From Streptomyces zagrosensis (GTDB lineage Bacteria; Actinomycetota; Actinomycetes; Streptomycetales; Streptomycetaceae), in NCBI RefSeq assembly GCF_014203645.1, contig NZ_JACHJL010000008.1, positions 248,001 to 312,000 of the forward strand: 64,000 bases of DNA. Direction: 5' to 3'. Both the position numbers and the translations under genes were made by a program. Shown piece by piece: positions 49,933-59,028 of the stretch. Below the pieces are notes generated by a model, which searched no databases, had not been told where the DNA came from, and worked only from the letters and a program-made list of their open reading frames with translations. Each line of letters opens with the position of its first letter. The first letter of the stretch is position 1.

Positions 49933-49972
49933 GAAGGGGGGCGTCCGGCACCGCGAACGGCGCTAGCCGTGG

Positions 49973-50992
49973 TTAACCGCCTGACACCGTTTCCCGCACC
50001 GCGCGCAGCGACTCCTTCAGGGAGCCCATGGTGGCGAGCACGGCCGTCGGCTCGTATCCGCAGTGCGCCATGCAGTTGTCGCAGCGCGGGTCCTTGCCCC
50101 GGCCGTACTTGTCCCAGTCGGTCTCCTCCACCAATTCCCGGTAGGTGGGCACATATCCGTCGCTCATCAAATAGCAGGGCCGCTGCCAACCGAAGAGCGA
50201 GTAGTTGGGAATGCCCCACGCCGTGCACGGAAAGTCGGTCTTGCCCTCAAGGAAATCCAAGAAGAGCGGGCTGTGGTTGAGCCGCCAGCGACGGCGGTTG
50301 CCACCGGCGAACGCCTTGCGGAACAACTCCCTGGTCTGCTCGACGCCCAGGAAGTGGTCCTGGTCCGGTGCCTTCTCGTACGCATAGGCGGGGGAGATCA
50401 TCATCTCGTCCACCTGAAGATCATCGTTGAGGTAGTTGAGTACCTCGATGATGGTTTGCGGGGTGTCGGTTTGGAAGAAGGTGGAATTGGTGGTGACGCG
50501 GAAGCCGCGCCGCTTGGCCTCCTTGATGGCCTCCACCGCCTCGTCAAACACTCCCTCCTTGGCGACCGACTCGTCGTGCCGCTCCCGCAGGCCGTCGATG
50601 TGTACGGCAAAGGCGAAATAGGGCGACGGCCGGAACTTATGGATTTTCTTGCGCAGCAACACCGCGTTGGTGCACAAGAACACGTACTTCTTCCTGGCCG
50701 TCAACTGCCGCACGATTTCATCGATCTGCGGGTGCATCAGGGGCTCGCCGCCCGCGATGGACACCATGGGGGCACCCGATTCGAGCACCGCGCCCACCGC
50801 TTGTGCTACTGGCATCCGCTGCTTCAGCACCCCGGCCGGGTGCTGGATCTTTCCGCACCCCTCACAGGCGAGGTTGCAGGCGTACAGCGGTTCAAGCTCC
50901 ACGATCAGCGGGAACTTCTCTCGCCGCCTGATCACTTTCTGTTCGAAGAGATACGTCCCGACCCGGATGGTCTGACGAAGCGGCATGGCCAT
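49973..50992 (-). CDS. hpnH: Adenosyl-hopene transferase HpnH, radical SAM
   Basis: 339 aa. The radical SAM motif is Cys39, Cys43 and Cys46 in LYACNLACEGCGKIQHP, preceded by the conserved FPLIVELEP. The C-terminal CDNCMAHCGYEP adds further cysteines. HpnH uses the adenosyl radical to add adenosine to hopene (diploptene), making adenosylhopane, the first step of the extended (C35) hopanoid side chain; it acts at the membrane on a lipid substrate. Only 5 bp follow the hpnG stop, whose last codons (CAGGAGG) supply its ribosome site. Length equals that of known HpnH proteins. Confidence 0.96.
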   Translation of the reverse strand: MAMPLRQTIRVGTYLFEQKVIRRREKFPLIVELEPLYACNLACEGCGKIQHPAGVLKQRMPVAQAVGAVLESGAPMVSIAGGEPLMHPQIDEIVRQLTARKKYVFLCTNAVLLRKKIHKFRPSPYFAFAVHIDGLRERHDESVAKEGVFDEAVEAIKEAKRRGFRVTTNSTFFQTDTPQTIIEVLNYLNDDLQVDEMMISPAYAYEKAPDQDHFLGVEQTRELFRKAFAGGNRRRWRLNHSPLFLDFLEGKTDFPCTAWGIPNYSLFGWQRPCYLMSDGYVPTYRELVEETDWDKYGRGKDPRCDNCMAHCGYEPTAVLATMGSLKESLRAVRETVSGG

Positions 50993-50997
50993 CTAGC

Positions 50998-51726
50998 TCA
51001 CCTCCTGGAGAGCGGTAAAGAACGGTGCCATTGGCAAAAAGCGGGGAGGATCGAGCGCAGCACCCGAAAGGCGGTTATCCCACCCCGCAAGGTTCCCATG
51101 CGGACAAGCTCATGCTCTGGAGCGTCCACGACCACCCGCACGGCCGCGACCGGACGCGGGCCCGCGCTGATGGCGCAGCGCAAGGTGGCCGCGGACTCCA
51201 TGTCTACCGCGACGGCGCCCGTCGCCCGCAGTTGGGCCCGCTCGACGCCCCGTACCACGTGGTCGGAGCCCGCCACCGGGCCGATATGGACGGTCGGCGC
51301 CGCGCCGCGGGCGCCCCGGGGGAGTTCTCGAAGCGCCTTGGCGAGTACCTCGGTGCCCGTGCACTCGGTGCTGCCCTCCCGGTCGCGGGTCTGATCGGCG
51401 ACGATCAGGTCACCTGGGTGCATGCCGGGGGCGAGGCCGGCACAGAAGCCGGTGGCGATGACGGCGGCCGGGCCCGGGCTGTGCCCTCGGGCGTCGGCGG
51501 CACCCACTTTCGGTGCGCGGCCGTGCGGCGGCTCGGCGTCCGTGGCCAGGATGCGAGCCATCGACCGCTCGGCCGTTCGCGGGCCCATCCCCGTGCGCAG
51601 CAGCACCATGGGGCCCGCGGCGGCGCTTCGATCGCCGCCGCGCAGCGCGAGCCGCTCAATGCCGAGCGCGCAGACCACCAGCAGCGGCGAAGCCGCGCCG
51701 TGGTTCCTGGTGGAACGGTCCGGCAT
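50998..51726 (-). CDS. hpnG: Adenosylhopane nucleosidase/phosphorylase-family protein HpnG
   Basis: 242 aa from the ATG at 51726; the start overlaps the shc stop by one base (TGATG). The purine-nucleoside phosphorylase fold shows in LLVVCALGIERLALRGG, VIATGFCAGLAPGMHPGDLIVAD, VHIGPVAGSDHVV and VAVDMESAATLRCA (the ribose/base-binding DMES block). HpnG cleaves adenine from adenosylhopane to give phosphoribosyl- or ribosylhopane. Codon 237 (51018-51016) is TTA, five codons before the end. Placement between shc and hpnH supports the call. Confidence 0.94.
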   Translation of the reverse strand: MPDRSTRNHGAASPLLVVCALGIERLALRGGDRSAAAGPMVLLRTGMGPRTAERSMARILATDAEPPHGRAPKVGAADARGHSPGPAAVIATGFCAGLAPGMHPGDLIVADQTRDREGSTECTGTEVLAKALRELPRGARGAAPTVHIGPVAGSDHVVRGVERAQLRATGAVAVDMESAATLRCAISAGPRPVAAVRVVVDAPEHELVRMGTLRGGITAFRVLRSILPAFCQWHRSLPLSRR

Positions 51727-53666
51727 CAGACGCCCTGCCGTTCCACCCCGAACGGTTCCGCACGGACATAGCGGCCGAGTGCGGTGATCGGGAAGACCAT
51801 CCGGTACAGGTGGTAATTGATGGAGAAGTCCCAGGGGAAGCCGGTGCCGGTGAAGTAGGGCTCGTCCCAACTTCCGTCCGGGCACTGGGTATCGGCCAGC
51901 CAGGTGACCCCGCGTCGTACTGCCTCGCTCTCCCGCTCGCCGGCCGCGAGCAGGGCGAGCAGGGCCCAGGCGGTCTGTGAGGCGGTCGATACGCCCCGCC
52001 CCGCCCACTGACGGTCCCGGTAGGAGCGCTGGTCCTCGCCCCAGCCGCCGTCCTCGTTTTGCACGCTCTCCAGCCAGCTCACAGCGCGCCGGATGGCCGG
52101 GTTCGAGACGGGAATGCCGGAGAGGACGAGCGCGGGCACCACGGACCCGGTGCCGTACAGGTAGTTGGTGCCCCAGCGGCCGAGCCACGGGCCGCTGGGC
52201 TCCTGCTCGGACAGCAGCCAGTCGATGCCACGCTGGGTGCGCGGGTCGTTCCGCTCACCCAGGGCGACGAGCATCTCCACCACATGCGCGGTGACATCGG
52301 CCGATGGCGGGTCGATGACCTCGCCGAAGTCGCAGAACGGGAGCCGGTTGGGGAAGGGGCTCATGTTGTCCGCGTCGAACGCGCCCCAGGCCCCGTTGCG
52401 GGACTGCATGCCCAAGTTCCACTCGGCGCCACGCTGGATCGCCCAGTCCACCCGCTTCGGATCGGGGTGGGTAACCCGGCGCAGGGCGAGCACCACTTCG
52501 GCGGTGTCGTCGATATCGGGGTAGTTCTCGTTGTGGAACTCAAACGCCCAGCCACCCGGGCGCACCTCCGGTCGGCGCACCGACCAGTCGCCCGGCTTGA
52601 GGATCTGCTCGTCGAGCATCCAGTCCACGGCGCGCACCAGGGCGGGGTGGTCGGCGGGCAGACCCGCGTCGGCGAGCGCGATGGTGGCCAGGCAGGTGTC
52701 CCACACCGGCGACTGACACGCCTCGACCATCCGCACCGGGTCGCCGTTCTCGTCCTTGCGCCAGACTGCGAATCGTTCGAGCGAAGCGAGCCCGGCACGC
52801 AGCACCGGATGCTCCAGGTCGTAACCGAGGAGGTGCAGGGCGATCACTGAGTACACGGCGGGTGGCTGAATGCCGCCCCAGCAGCCGTCGTTCTCCTGCC
52901 GCTCGATGATCCATCTCGCGCAGGAGCGGATGGCGGAGCGGCGCACCGAGCGAAGGGTGACCTTGCGGTACGCGTGCAGGGCCCGGTCCAGCCGTTGGAA
53001 GGCGCCGTCCCACGTGGTGGCGGGGGCCAGCGGGCGCGCTGGGTTGGGCCGGCGCGGGTCGATGTGCAGCTCGTCCAGGGCAAAGGACGCGGGGCGCACC
53101 GGGCGCTTGGCGGACACGATCGTCAGCGGCACGATGGTCTGCCGGGCCCAGCAGCCGAAGTCGTAAATGTTGAGCGGCACCCACTTGGGCAGATAGATCA
53201 ACTCAGGTGGCAACTCGGGCAGATCATCCCAACTCCACCAGCCGAATAACGCCAGCCAGATGCGGGTGAAAACGCGGCTTGAGGCGATGCCACCCGCGCC
53301 GCGCACCCAGGCGGACGCGGCGGCCATGTGCGGCGCGTCGGGCTCGTCACCGGCGAGCCGAAGCCCGACGTACGCCTCGATGGTGGCGGAGATCTCGGGC
53401 GGGCCACCGTGGAAGGTGGGCCAGGTGCCGTCTGGGCGCTGCTGGGAGCGAATGTGGCGGGCGGCTGCCGCTGTGGTCTCGGGATCGCTGATACCGAGGA
53501 ACTGACGGAGCAGGAGGTCTTCGGCGTCCATGGTGACGTTGGTCTCCAGGTCGCCTTTCCACCACCCTGCCTCGTCCTGGAGCGCCAGCAGGTTGTCAAC
53601 GGCCCGGGCCGTCGCCTGCTGGGCCGCCGTTAAGGTCGTGGACGATTCGACGGCTGTCGCTGTCAT
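51726..53666 (-). CDS. shc: Squalene-hopene cyclase
   Basis: 646 aa, the usual size. The catalytic DxDD motif is Asp384-Ile-Asp386-Asp387 (YPDIDDTAEV). QW repeats run through it: QRPDGTWPTFHGG, QENDGCWGGI, QEPSGPWLGRWGTNYLYG, QNEDGGWGEDQRSY, QCPDGSWDEPYFTGTGFPWDF. It is a membrane-attached enzyme that cyclises squalene to hopene/hopanol. TTA occurs at codon 12 (53633-53631), so translation should depend on the bldA tRNA; this matches reports that S. coelicolor makes hopanoids mainly in aerial growth. It lies 147 bp after the polyprenyl synthase gene. Confidence 0.98.
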   Translation of the reverse strand: MTATAVESSTTLTAAQQATARAVDNLLALQDEAGWWKGDLETNVTMDAEDLLLRQFLGISDPETTAAAARHIRSQQRPDGTWPTFHGGPPEISATIEAYVGLRLAGDEPDAPHMAAASAWVRGAGGIASSRVFTRIWLALFGWWSWDDLPELPPELIYLPKWVPLNIYDFGCWARQTIVPLTIVSAKRPVRPASFALDELHIDPRRPNPARPLAPATTWDGAFQRLDRALHAYRKVTLRSVRRSAIRSCARWIIERQENDGCWGGIQPPAVYSVIALHLLGYDLEHPVLRAGLASLERFAVWRKDENGDPVRMVEACQSPVWDTCLATIALADAGLPADHPALVRAVDWMLDEQILKPGDWSVRRPEVRPGGWAFEFHNENYPDIDDTAEVVLALRRVTHPDPKRVDWAIQRGAEWNLGMQSRNGAWGAFDADNMSPFPNRLPFCDFGEVIDPPSADVTAHVVEMLVALGERNDPRTQRGIDWLLSEQEPSGPWLGRWGTNYLYGTGSVVPALVLSGIPVSNPAIRRAVSWLESVQNEDGGWGEDQRSYRDRQWAGRGVSTASQTAWALLALLAAGERESEAVRRGVTWLADTQCPDGSWDEPYFTGTGFPWDFSINYHLYRMVFPITALGRYVRAEPFGVERQGV

Positions 53667-53813
53667 GGCTTCCCCTTTCGCAGTCCGTTCTCTGCCGTGC
53701 TGGGGTTGCGTCGAAAGGCGCCGCGTCAGCGGTGCCTTTCGGCGACCGCGAGCTAAGTGTGGTGGCTGTGCCTGGTGGGGTGCTCCAGAAGACCCCCGTG
53801 TCTCATCTGTGGG

Positions 53814-54914
53814 TCATCCCTCTCGTACGACGACGAAATCGGCGAGCGCCACCAGTTGCGCTCGTACCGCGGCGGGCATGTCTACGTCGTGCAGCGCCTC
53901 GATTGCGGTGGCGTGCTGCCTGCGAGCCTCCTGCGAGGTCCACTCTCGGCCGCCCGCCTCCTCGATCAACGCCGCCCGGCTAGCGAACTCTTCCTCATCG
54001 AAGTCGGCAATGTCATCCGTTTTCTCATCTCGGTTGGCATCGGCCGCGAGAATGTGGGCCAATCGCTCCGAAGCGGGCCCTCCAGCGGCCAGCGCGGCGA
54101 CCACCGGGAGTGACTTCTTGCGCTGCCGCAGGTCGCTCCAGGGCCGCTTGCCGGTGGCTAGCGGGTCGCCCCAGATGCCCAACAGGTCATCGACGGCCTG
54201 GAAGGCGAGCCCGAGGTGGTAGCCGTACGTCTCCAGGGTGTCGGCGGTACGGTCATCCACCCCGCCGAGCACCGCGCCGATGGAGACGGAACAAGCCAGC
54301 AGCGCACCGGTCTTGTTGCCCTCCATGTCCAAACACTCTTGGACATTGACCCGCCCGCGCTGCTCGTAGGCGATGTCCTGGGCCTGCCCGTCGATGAGCC
54401 GGCGCGTCGCGGTGGCCAGTCGTCGGGTCGCGCGCCCGGCATCCACCGTGCCCAGTTCCAGCAGAATTTCGTTGGCGAGCGCGAACAGGGCGTCACCGAC
54501 CAGGACAGCCTGATCCGGGCCGTGCACCTTCCACACGGTGTCGCGGTGGCGGCGCTGTTCGTCACCGTCCATCAGGTCGTCGTGCAGCAGCGAGAAGTTG
54601 TGCACGAGCTCGACCGCGACCGCGCCGGGAAGCCCGACTTCGGGAGCGGCGCCCGCGGCCTCGGCGGAGAGTAGAGCGAGTGCGGGTCTGACGGCCTTGC
54701 CGCCGTCTGAGGCCGACGGGTTGCCCTCAACGTCAATCCAGCCGAAGTGGTAGGCGGCAACGGTGTTCATGGGCGGGGCGAGCCTGTCGATGGCCGCGCG
54801 CAGCACGGGCGTGACGAGCGTGCGCCCGCGCGCAAGCATGGCGCTGACGTTCGCGGTCTCGACGGGGATGGCCGGAGTCACGGTCTCTCCTCTGTTTCCG
54901 GTCACAGTGCTCAT
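53814..54914 (-). CDS. Polyprenyl (farnesyl/geranylgeranyl) diphosphate synthase of the hopanoid cluster
   Basis: 366 aa from the ATG at 54914, which overlaps the hpnE stop by 4 bp. First Asp-rich motif DDLMD at 112-116 (HDDLMDGDEQRR), second DDLLGIWGD at 242-250. The residues before the first motif (HNFSLL, large aromatic) suggest a short-chain product, most likely farnesyl diphosphate, which supplies squalene synthesis; chain length cannot be fixed from sequence alone. Mg-dependent, cytoplasmic. Confidence 0.93.
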   Translation of the reverse strand: MSTVTGNRGETVTPAIPVETANVSAMLARGRTLVTPVLRAAIDRLAPPMNTVAAYHFGWIDVEGNPSASDGGKAVRPALALLSAEAAGAAPEVGLPGAVAVELVHNFSLLHDDLMDGDEQRRHRDTVWKVHGPDQAVLVGDALFALANEILLELGTVDAGRATRRLATATRRLIDGQAQDIAYEQRGRVNVQECLDMEGNKTGALLACSVSIGAVLGGVDDRTADTLETYGYHLGLAFQAVDDLLGIWGDPLATGKRPWSDLRQRKKSLPVVAALAAGGPASERLAHILAADANRDEKTDDIADFDEEEFASRAALIEEAGGREWTSQEARRQHATAIEALHDVDMPAAVRAQLVALADFVVVREG

Positions 54915-56341
54915 ACCGCCTCCAGCAGCGGGCTGCGGTGCGGGCGGCCCAGCTCGGACAGTGCCGCGCCCGCGGCAGTCAGGCCGCTGCGCACCGCGCT
55001 CTCCATGGTCGCTGGCCAACCGGTGGCGGTCCACGCTCCGGCCAGGTACAGGCCGGGCGCGTTGGTCGAGGCGGGCGGGCGCAGCCGGCCGACGCCCGGC
55101 GATGGGGCGAAGGTCGCCGTGCGCTCCCGGGTGACGAAGAAGTCTCGTACCTTGGCGTCGCGCGCGGCGGGCAGCAGCCGTGCGAGCTCGGGCAGGTAGC
55201 GCTCGCGCAACTGGGACACGGGCTGATCGATTTCCTCGTGCGCGGCGGACTGGGATACCGCCAGATACTGGCCCTCGGTCAGGCCCGAGGTGTCGGTACG
55301 GTCGAAGACCCACTGCACGGGGGTGCCGATGGCTACGAAGAACGGCCGGCGCAGCACCTTGCGGTCGTAGACGACATGCAGGTTGAGAATCGGCGCGGTG
55401 CCGATTTTCAGCAGCCGGCCGGGGTCGTCGAGCGCGCCGGCCGGCAAGAGGCCGTGCGCGTCGTGCTGGGGTAGCGCCAGGACGACCGTGTCGGCCGCGA
55501 GCCGGGTGCTTGAGTGCGGTGCCGTCTCCACGTCGATGTCCCAACGGCCGTCTGCCCCCCGCGCGATGGCGGTGACACGGCTACGCAGCGCGGTGCGGAC
55601 GCCCGCCGTGTCGAGGACGGCGCGGGCCCTGGTGTCGTGGAGCTCGCCGAGCGGTACTTGGGGGATGCCGATGTCGGCATGGCCCGGCTTGGTGAGCAGT
55701 CCCGTCTTGAAGACCATGGTGGCCAGGCCCAGTGAGGACTGTGCGCAGCGGGCGTTGAGGGTGGCGACGGCGACGACGTCCCAGATCGCCTCGATGGCGC
55801 GCGCGGACTGGCCCTTGCGCCGCAGCCACTCCCCGAAGTTGATGCCATCGAGCGCCGGGTCGTACGGGTCGAGCGACTTGAGGGCGAGCGCCGCCCGGCC
55901 GATGCCTGCCCGCTCGGCGGGTGACAGGTGCGGATAGGTGGCCAGGCTCGCGGCCAGGTGGAGCGGGACCGGCAGCGCGGTGCGGCGCAGCCGCCCAAGG
56001 CGCGGCCTGGCCCTGCCCACATCGAGTACGGGCACATCGAGCCGGTCTTGCAGCGGCGCCAGATGGCGGGCGCCGATGCGGTCGAGGAACCACGCGTAGC
56101 CGGTGCAGCAGCGCAAGTAGACGTGCTGCCCGTTGTCGATGGTCAGCTCCCCGGCGGGCGAGGAACGGCGGAAGGAGAACGCGGCGCCCCCGAGCCTGGG
56201 TCGCCCTTCGAGCAGGGTCACCTGTAGCCCGGCGTCGGCGAGGGCGAGGGCGGAGGTGATGCCCGCAAGTCCTCCCCCGATGACGACGGCACTGTGGCCC
56301 GCGCGCGAGCCGTGCTGCTCAGGGAGTACGTTCAATGTCAT
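54911..56341 (-). CDS. hpnE: Hydroxysqualene dehydroxylase HpnE
   Basis: 476 aa. N-terminal FAD motif VVIGGGLAGITSALALADAG (Gly22 to Gly27) and LLEGRPRLGGAAFSF, with the amine-oxidase-like C-terminal block GLYLAGAWTATGWPATMESAVRSGLTAAGAAL. Reduces hydroxysqualene to squalene, the last of the three Hpn steps replacing squalene synthase. Stop overlaps the polyprenyl synthase start (ATGA). A 154-bp gap separates it from hpnD, longer than the other gaps, and I see no extra gene there. Confidence 0.95.
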   Translation of the reverse strand: MTLNVLPEQHGSRAGHSAVVIGGGLAGITSALALADAGLQVTLLEGRPRLGGAAFSFRRSSPAGELTIDNGQHVYLRCCTGYAWFLDRIGARHLAPLQDRLDVPVLDVGRARPRLGRLRRTALPVPLHLAASLATYPHLSPAERAGIGRAALALKSLDPYDPALDGINFGEWLRRKGQSARAIEAIWDVVAVATLNARCAQSSLGLATMVFKTGLLTKPGHADIGIPQVPLGELHDTRARAVLDTAGVRTALRSRVTAIARGADGRWDIDVETAPHSSTRLAADTVVLALPQHDAHGLLPAGALDDPGRLLKIGTAPILNLHVVYDRKVLRRPFFVAIGTPVQWVFDRTDTSGLTEGQYLAVSQSAAHEEIDQPVSQLRERYLPELARLLPAARDAKVRDFFVTRERTATFAPSPGVGRLRPPASTNAPGLYLAGAWTATGWPATMESAVRSGLTAAGAALSELGRPHRSPLLEAV

Positions 56342-56495
56342 CTTGCGCCCGCTTTCTCGACTGCGACGAGGGACGCGGCAGCGCCGCCTACGGTTGACCC
56401 GAACCGAAGATGCGCACGCTGATGTGCGCGGTGGTGGTGCTGTGCTCCTGGCCGCTGAGGCGCGCGGCCGGCGTGCCGGGTGGGGGTTCGGACCG

Positions 56496-57446
56496 TCACA
56501 TGCGCCCCCTGGCGGCCCGCCGGGTCACGGTGCGGGCATCGGCACCAGACAGGCCGCGCATGGCGACGTACGCCTTCTCCCTTCCGGGAAGAGAGACGCG
56601 ACCGTGCAAAACGGCCGCGGGGTCCGTGGCGATCCGCTCCAGCAGTCTGCGGTAGATACCGGCCATGGCGGCCACGCAGGCACCGCTGCGCCGGTCGAGC
56701 AGCGGCAGGAGCTGGAACCCCTCGGCGAACAGGGCGCGCGCACGCCGCGCCTCGAAGTGCACCAGGCCGGTGAAGTCGGCCTCGGACGAGGGCGTGCTGC
56801 TGTGGAACCCCGCCGAGCAGCCGAACTTGGCCAGGTCGTCGGAGGGTAGGTAGGTGCGCCCGTTGGCCGCGTCCTCCCGAACGTCTCGGAGAATGTTGGT
56901 GAGTTGGAGGGCAAGCCCGAGCGTGTCGGCGTACTCGGGGGCGCGTGCTGCGCCAGGCGCTCCGGGCACGGTGCCGAACACGCCCAAAGACAGCCGGCCA
57001 ATGGCGCCCGCGACGCACCGGCAGTACACCTTCAGGTCATCCCACGTCTCGTAACTTTCGCCGCGTACGTCCATCAGTACGCCGTCGATGAGTTCATCGA
57101 GGCCGCCGAGCGGGATCGGAAAGTGGTGTGCGGCGTGTGTGAGGGCGACGGCGACCGGGTCGGTGTCGTCCTCCTCCACCTCACCGTCGCCGATCCGGCG
57201 CAGCAGCGCTCGGGTGTTCTCCAGCCGGTCTTCCTTGGCCGGTGTGCTCAGCGCGCCGTCGCCAATGTCGTCCACCCGGCGGGAGAAGGCGTACAGCGCG
57301 GACATCGCCCGCCGCTTGTCCGTGGGCAGCAGCCGGATGCCATAGGCGAAGTTACGGGCCTGCTGGCCGGTCACGGCCTCGCAGTAGCGGTACGCGGCAG
57401 CTACCGGTGCGGGGATACGCGAAGATCCGTCCACGCTCTGGTTCAC
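56496..57446 (-). CDS. hpnD: Presqualene diphosphate synthase HpnD
   Basis: 316 aa with a GTG start. Trans-isoprenyl synthase Asp motifs: VDDIGDG (first) and LRDVREDAANGRTYLPSDDL (second, in the ILRDV helix); opening AAAYRYCEAVTGQQARNFAYGIRLLPTDKRRAM fits the squalene/phytoene synthase family. Joins two farnesyl diphosphates to presqualene diphosphate. The GTG overlaps the hpnC stop (GTGA). Confidence 0.95.
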   Translation of the reverse strand: MNQSVDGSSRIPAPVAAAYRYCEAVTGQQARNFAYGIRLLPTDKRRAMSALYAFSRRVDDIGDGALSTPAKEDRLENTRALLRRIGDGEVEEDDTDPVAVALTHAAHHFPIPLGGLDELIDGVLMDVRGESYETWDDLKVYCRCVAGAIGRLSLGVFGTVPGAPGAARAPEYADTLGLALQLTNILRDVREDAANGRTYLPSDDLAKFGCSAGFHSSTPSSEADFTGLVHFEARRARALFAEGFQLLPLLDRRSGACVAAMAGIYRRLLERIATDPAAVLHGRVSLPGREKAYVAMRGLSGADARTVTRRAARGRM

Positions 57447-58381
57447 CCCTCTCCTCGCAGTGTTGCCCCGACCTCGCGCAGTTGGGTGAGCTTGGTGGGC
57501 TTGGGCGGCCCAGGGAACACGTTGTACCCGGCGTTCGCGACCGCTTTGAGGGCGGCCCGCCCGCCGCCTACGAATCCGGCAAGCAGCAGTCTGAGTCTGC
57601 CGTGGACGCTACCCACCAACGGGGTCCCTTCATTCAGCAGGTCCCCGGCGCGTTCGGCCTCGAACGCGATCAGTGCGCGTACCGAGGCGCCAGCTGACGG
57701 AGCTCTCAGATCCGCCTCGCTCACGCCGAATCGCCGCATGTCATCCGCGGGAAGGTAGATCCGGTCGCGCCCCAGGTCCTCGACGATGTCCTGGAGGTGT
57801 TCGATGATCTGCAACGCCGTACAGATCGCGTCCGAGCGCCGCACCCGCTCCGGCGTCGCGGTGCCGGTGATGCCGAGCACCAGGCGGCCGACCGGGTTCG
57901 CGGACAGTTCGCAGTAGTCGAGCAGTTCTTGATACGTCGCGTACCGACGCACCCGCTGATCCTGCCGGTTGGCCTCGATCAACCCCAAGAACGGCCCGGG
58001 GCTCAGTCCACAGCGACGCACGGTGGGCCGCAGCGCGCGCAGCAGCGGATGCTGCGGCGGCTCGGCCCGGTCGTCGAAAACCCGCCGCAGGTCCGCCTCG
58101 AAGGCGTCGAGCATGGCCAGCGGGTCATCGGCCTGTGACCGGCCGAGGCCAAGGAGTACGGCGTCGCCGCCGCCGGGGGCCAGGTCGCCGTCACCGATGT
58201 CGTCCACGAGCCGGGCGTAGCCGTAGACGGCCATGAGGTCCGTGCGCCAGGCGCGCGGCAAGAAGAAGGGGGCAACGGGAAAGTTCTCGTGCGCTGCCTT
58301 GTCGAGCACCGCACGTGCCTGTTTCTCCGACCAGGCTGGTGAGGTGGTGTGTGACCGGCCGCGCTCGTCTTCCAGGGTCAC
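57443..58381 (-). CDS. hpnC: Hydroxysqualene synthase HpnC
   Basis: 312 aa, GTG start. Squalene/phytoene-synthase fold with VDDIGDGDL and HLQDIVEDLGRDRIYLPADDM; opening AWSEKQARAVLDKAAHENFPVAPFFLPRAWRTDLMAVYGYARLVDD is the HpnC hallmark. Converts presqualene diphosphate to hydroxysqualene. First gene of the minus-strand hopanoid operon; its promoter must lie in the 647 bases upstream. Confidence 0.95.
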   Translation of the reverse strand: MTLEDERGRSHTTSPAWSEKQARAVLDKAAHENFPVAPFFLPRAWRTDLMAVYGYARLVDDIGDGDLAPGGGDAVLLGLGRSQADDPLAMLDAFEADLRRVFDDRAEPPQHPLLRALRPTVRRCGLSPGPFLGLIEANRQDQRVRRYATYQELLDYCELSANPVGRLVLGITGTATPERVRRSDAICTALQIIEHLQDIVEDLGRDRIYLPADDMRRFGVSEADLRAPSAGASVRALIAFEAERAGDLLNEGTPLVGSVHGRLRLLLAGFVGGGRAALKAVANAGYNVFPGPPKPTKLTQLREVGATLRGEG

Positions 58382-59028
58382 CGGAGACAGCCAGGCGTAC
58401 GGGCGCGCACAGCGCCATCACAGGGGGCTGGGGCGCCGGGGCCCGCGGGGGCGTCGAGAGCGCTGGGAACGCCGGGGAAGCCGGGGACGCCAAGAAGCGG
58501 TCGCGTGGCCAATGCCGTCACATCCCCCGTTCTACACCGCATGTCAGTCACGGCACGACGCGGACACGCCGCGCCCCAGGTCGCGAGGGGCAGCCTCCGG
58601 ACCCCCGAACGGGGGGCCGGACACAAGTCCGCCATAGTCCGGATGGTCATCAGTACAGCGTACGCCGCGCCAAGCAGTGCGACAGCAGCCCCCGGTGCCG
58701 TCGAGCCCCGGGCAATCCGGTCAACGCCAGGGTGGCCCGGCAGCGGTGCACAAGGGGCGTAGGAGCCGTGTGGGAGCTGTGTGGAAGTGGGCCCACAGCG
58801 GCACGCGGGCCGCGCGGCGAGGCAGGTACGGCAGCCCGGGTGCGGCGGGCGGTCAGCGCGGGTGGGGATCGCGCTGACCGTACGAGCCGACCGGGCCCCG
58901 GCAGCGCGTGCCGCCGACCGCACCGCGCCGTGCCGCACCGGCGCCAGACCGGACCGGCACCAGACCGGCCCGCACCCGGCCGCCTCGTACCAGAGCGCCC
59001 CGCGCCCGGCTGCCTCGTGCCGCGGACG
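58382..59028. other. Intergenic region upstream of hpnC
   Basis: 647 bases between the TetR stop and the hpnC start. Only Pro/Arg/Gly-rich open frames occur, so I call no gene. It must contain the hopanoid operon promoter; I could not place -35/-10 boxes with confidence. The 58905-59010 part is rich in short GACCGGCACC-like repeats. Confidence 0.6.

Noticed and set aside
58382..59028. Small genes upstream of hpnC
   Set aside because: All open frames there are Arg/Pro/Gly-rich without ribosome sites or recognisable domains.
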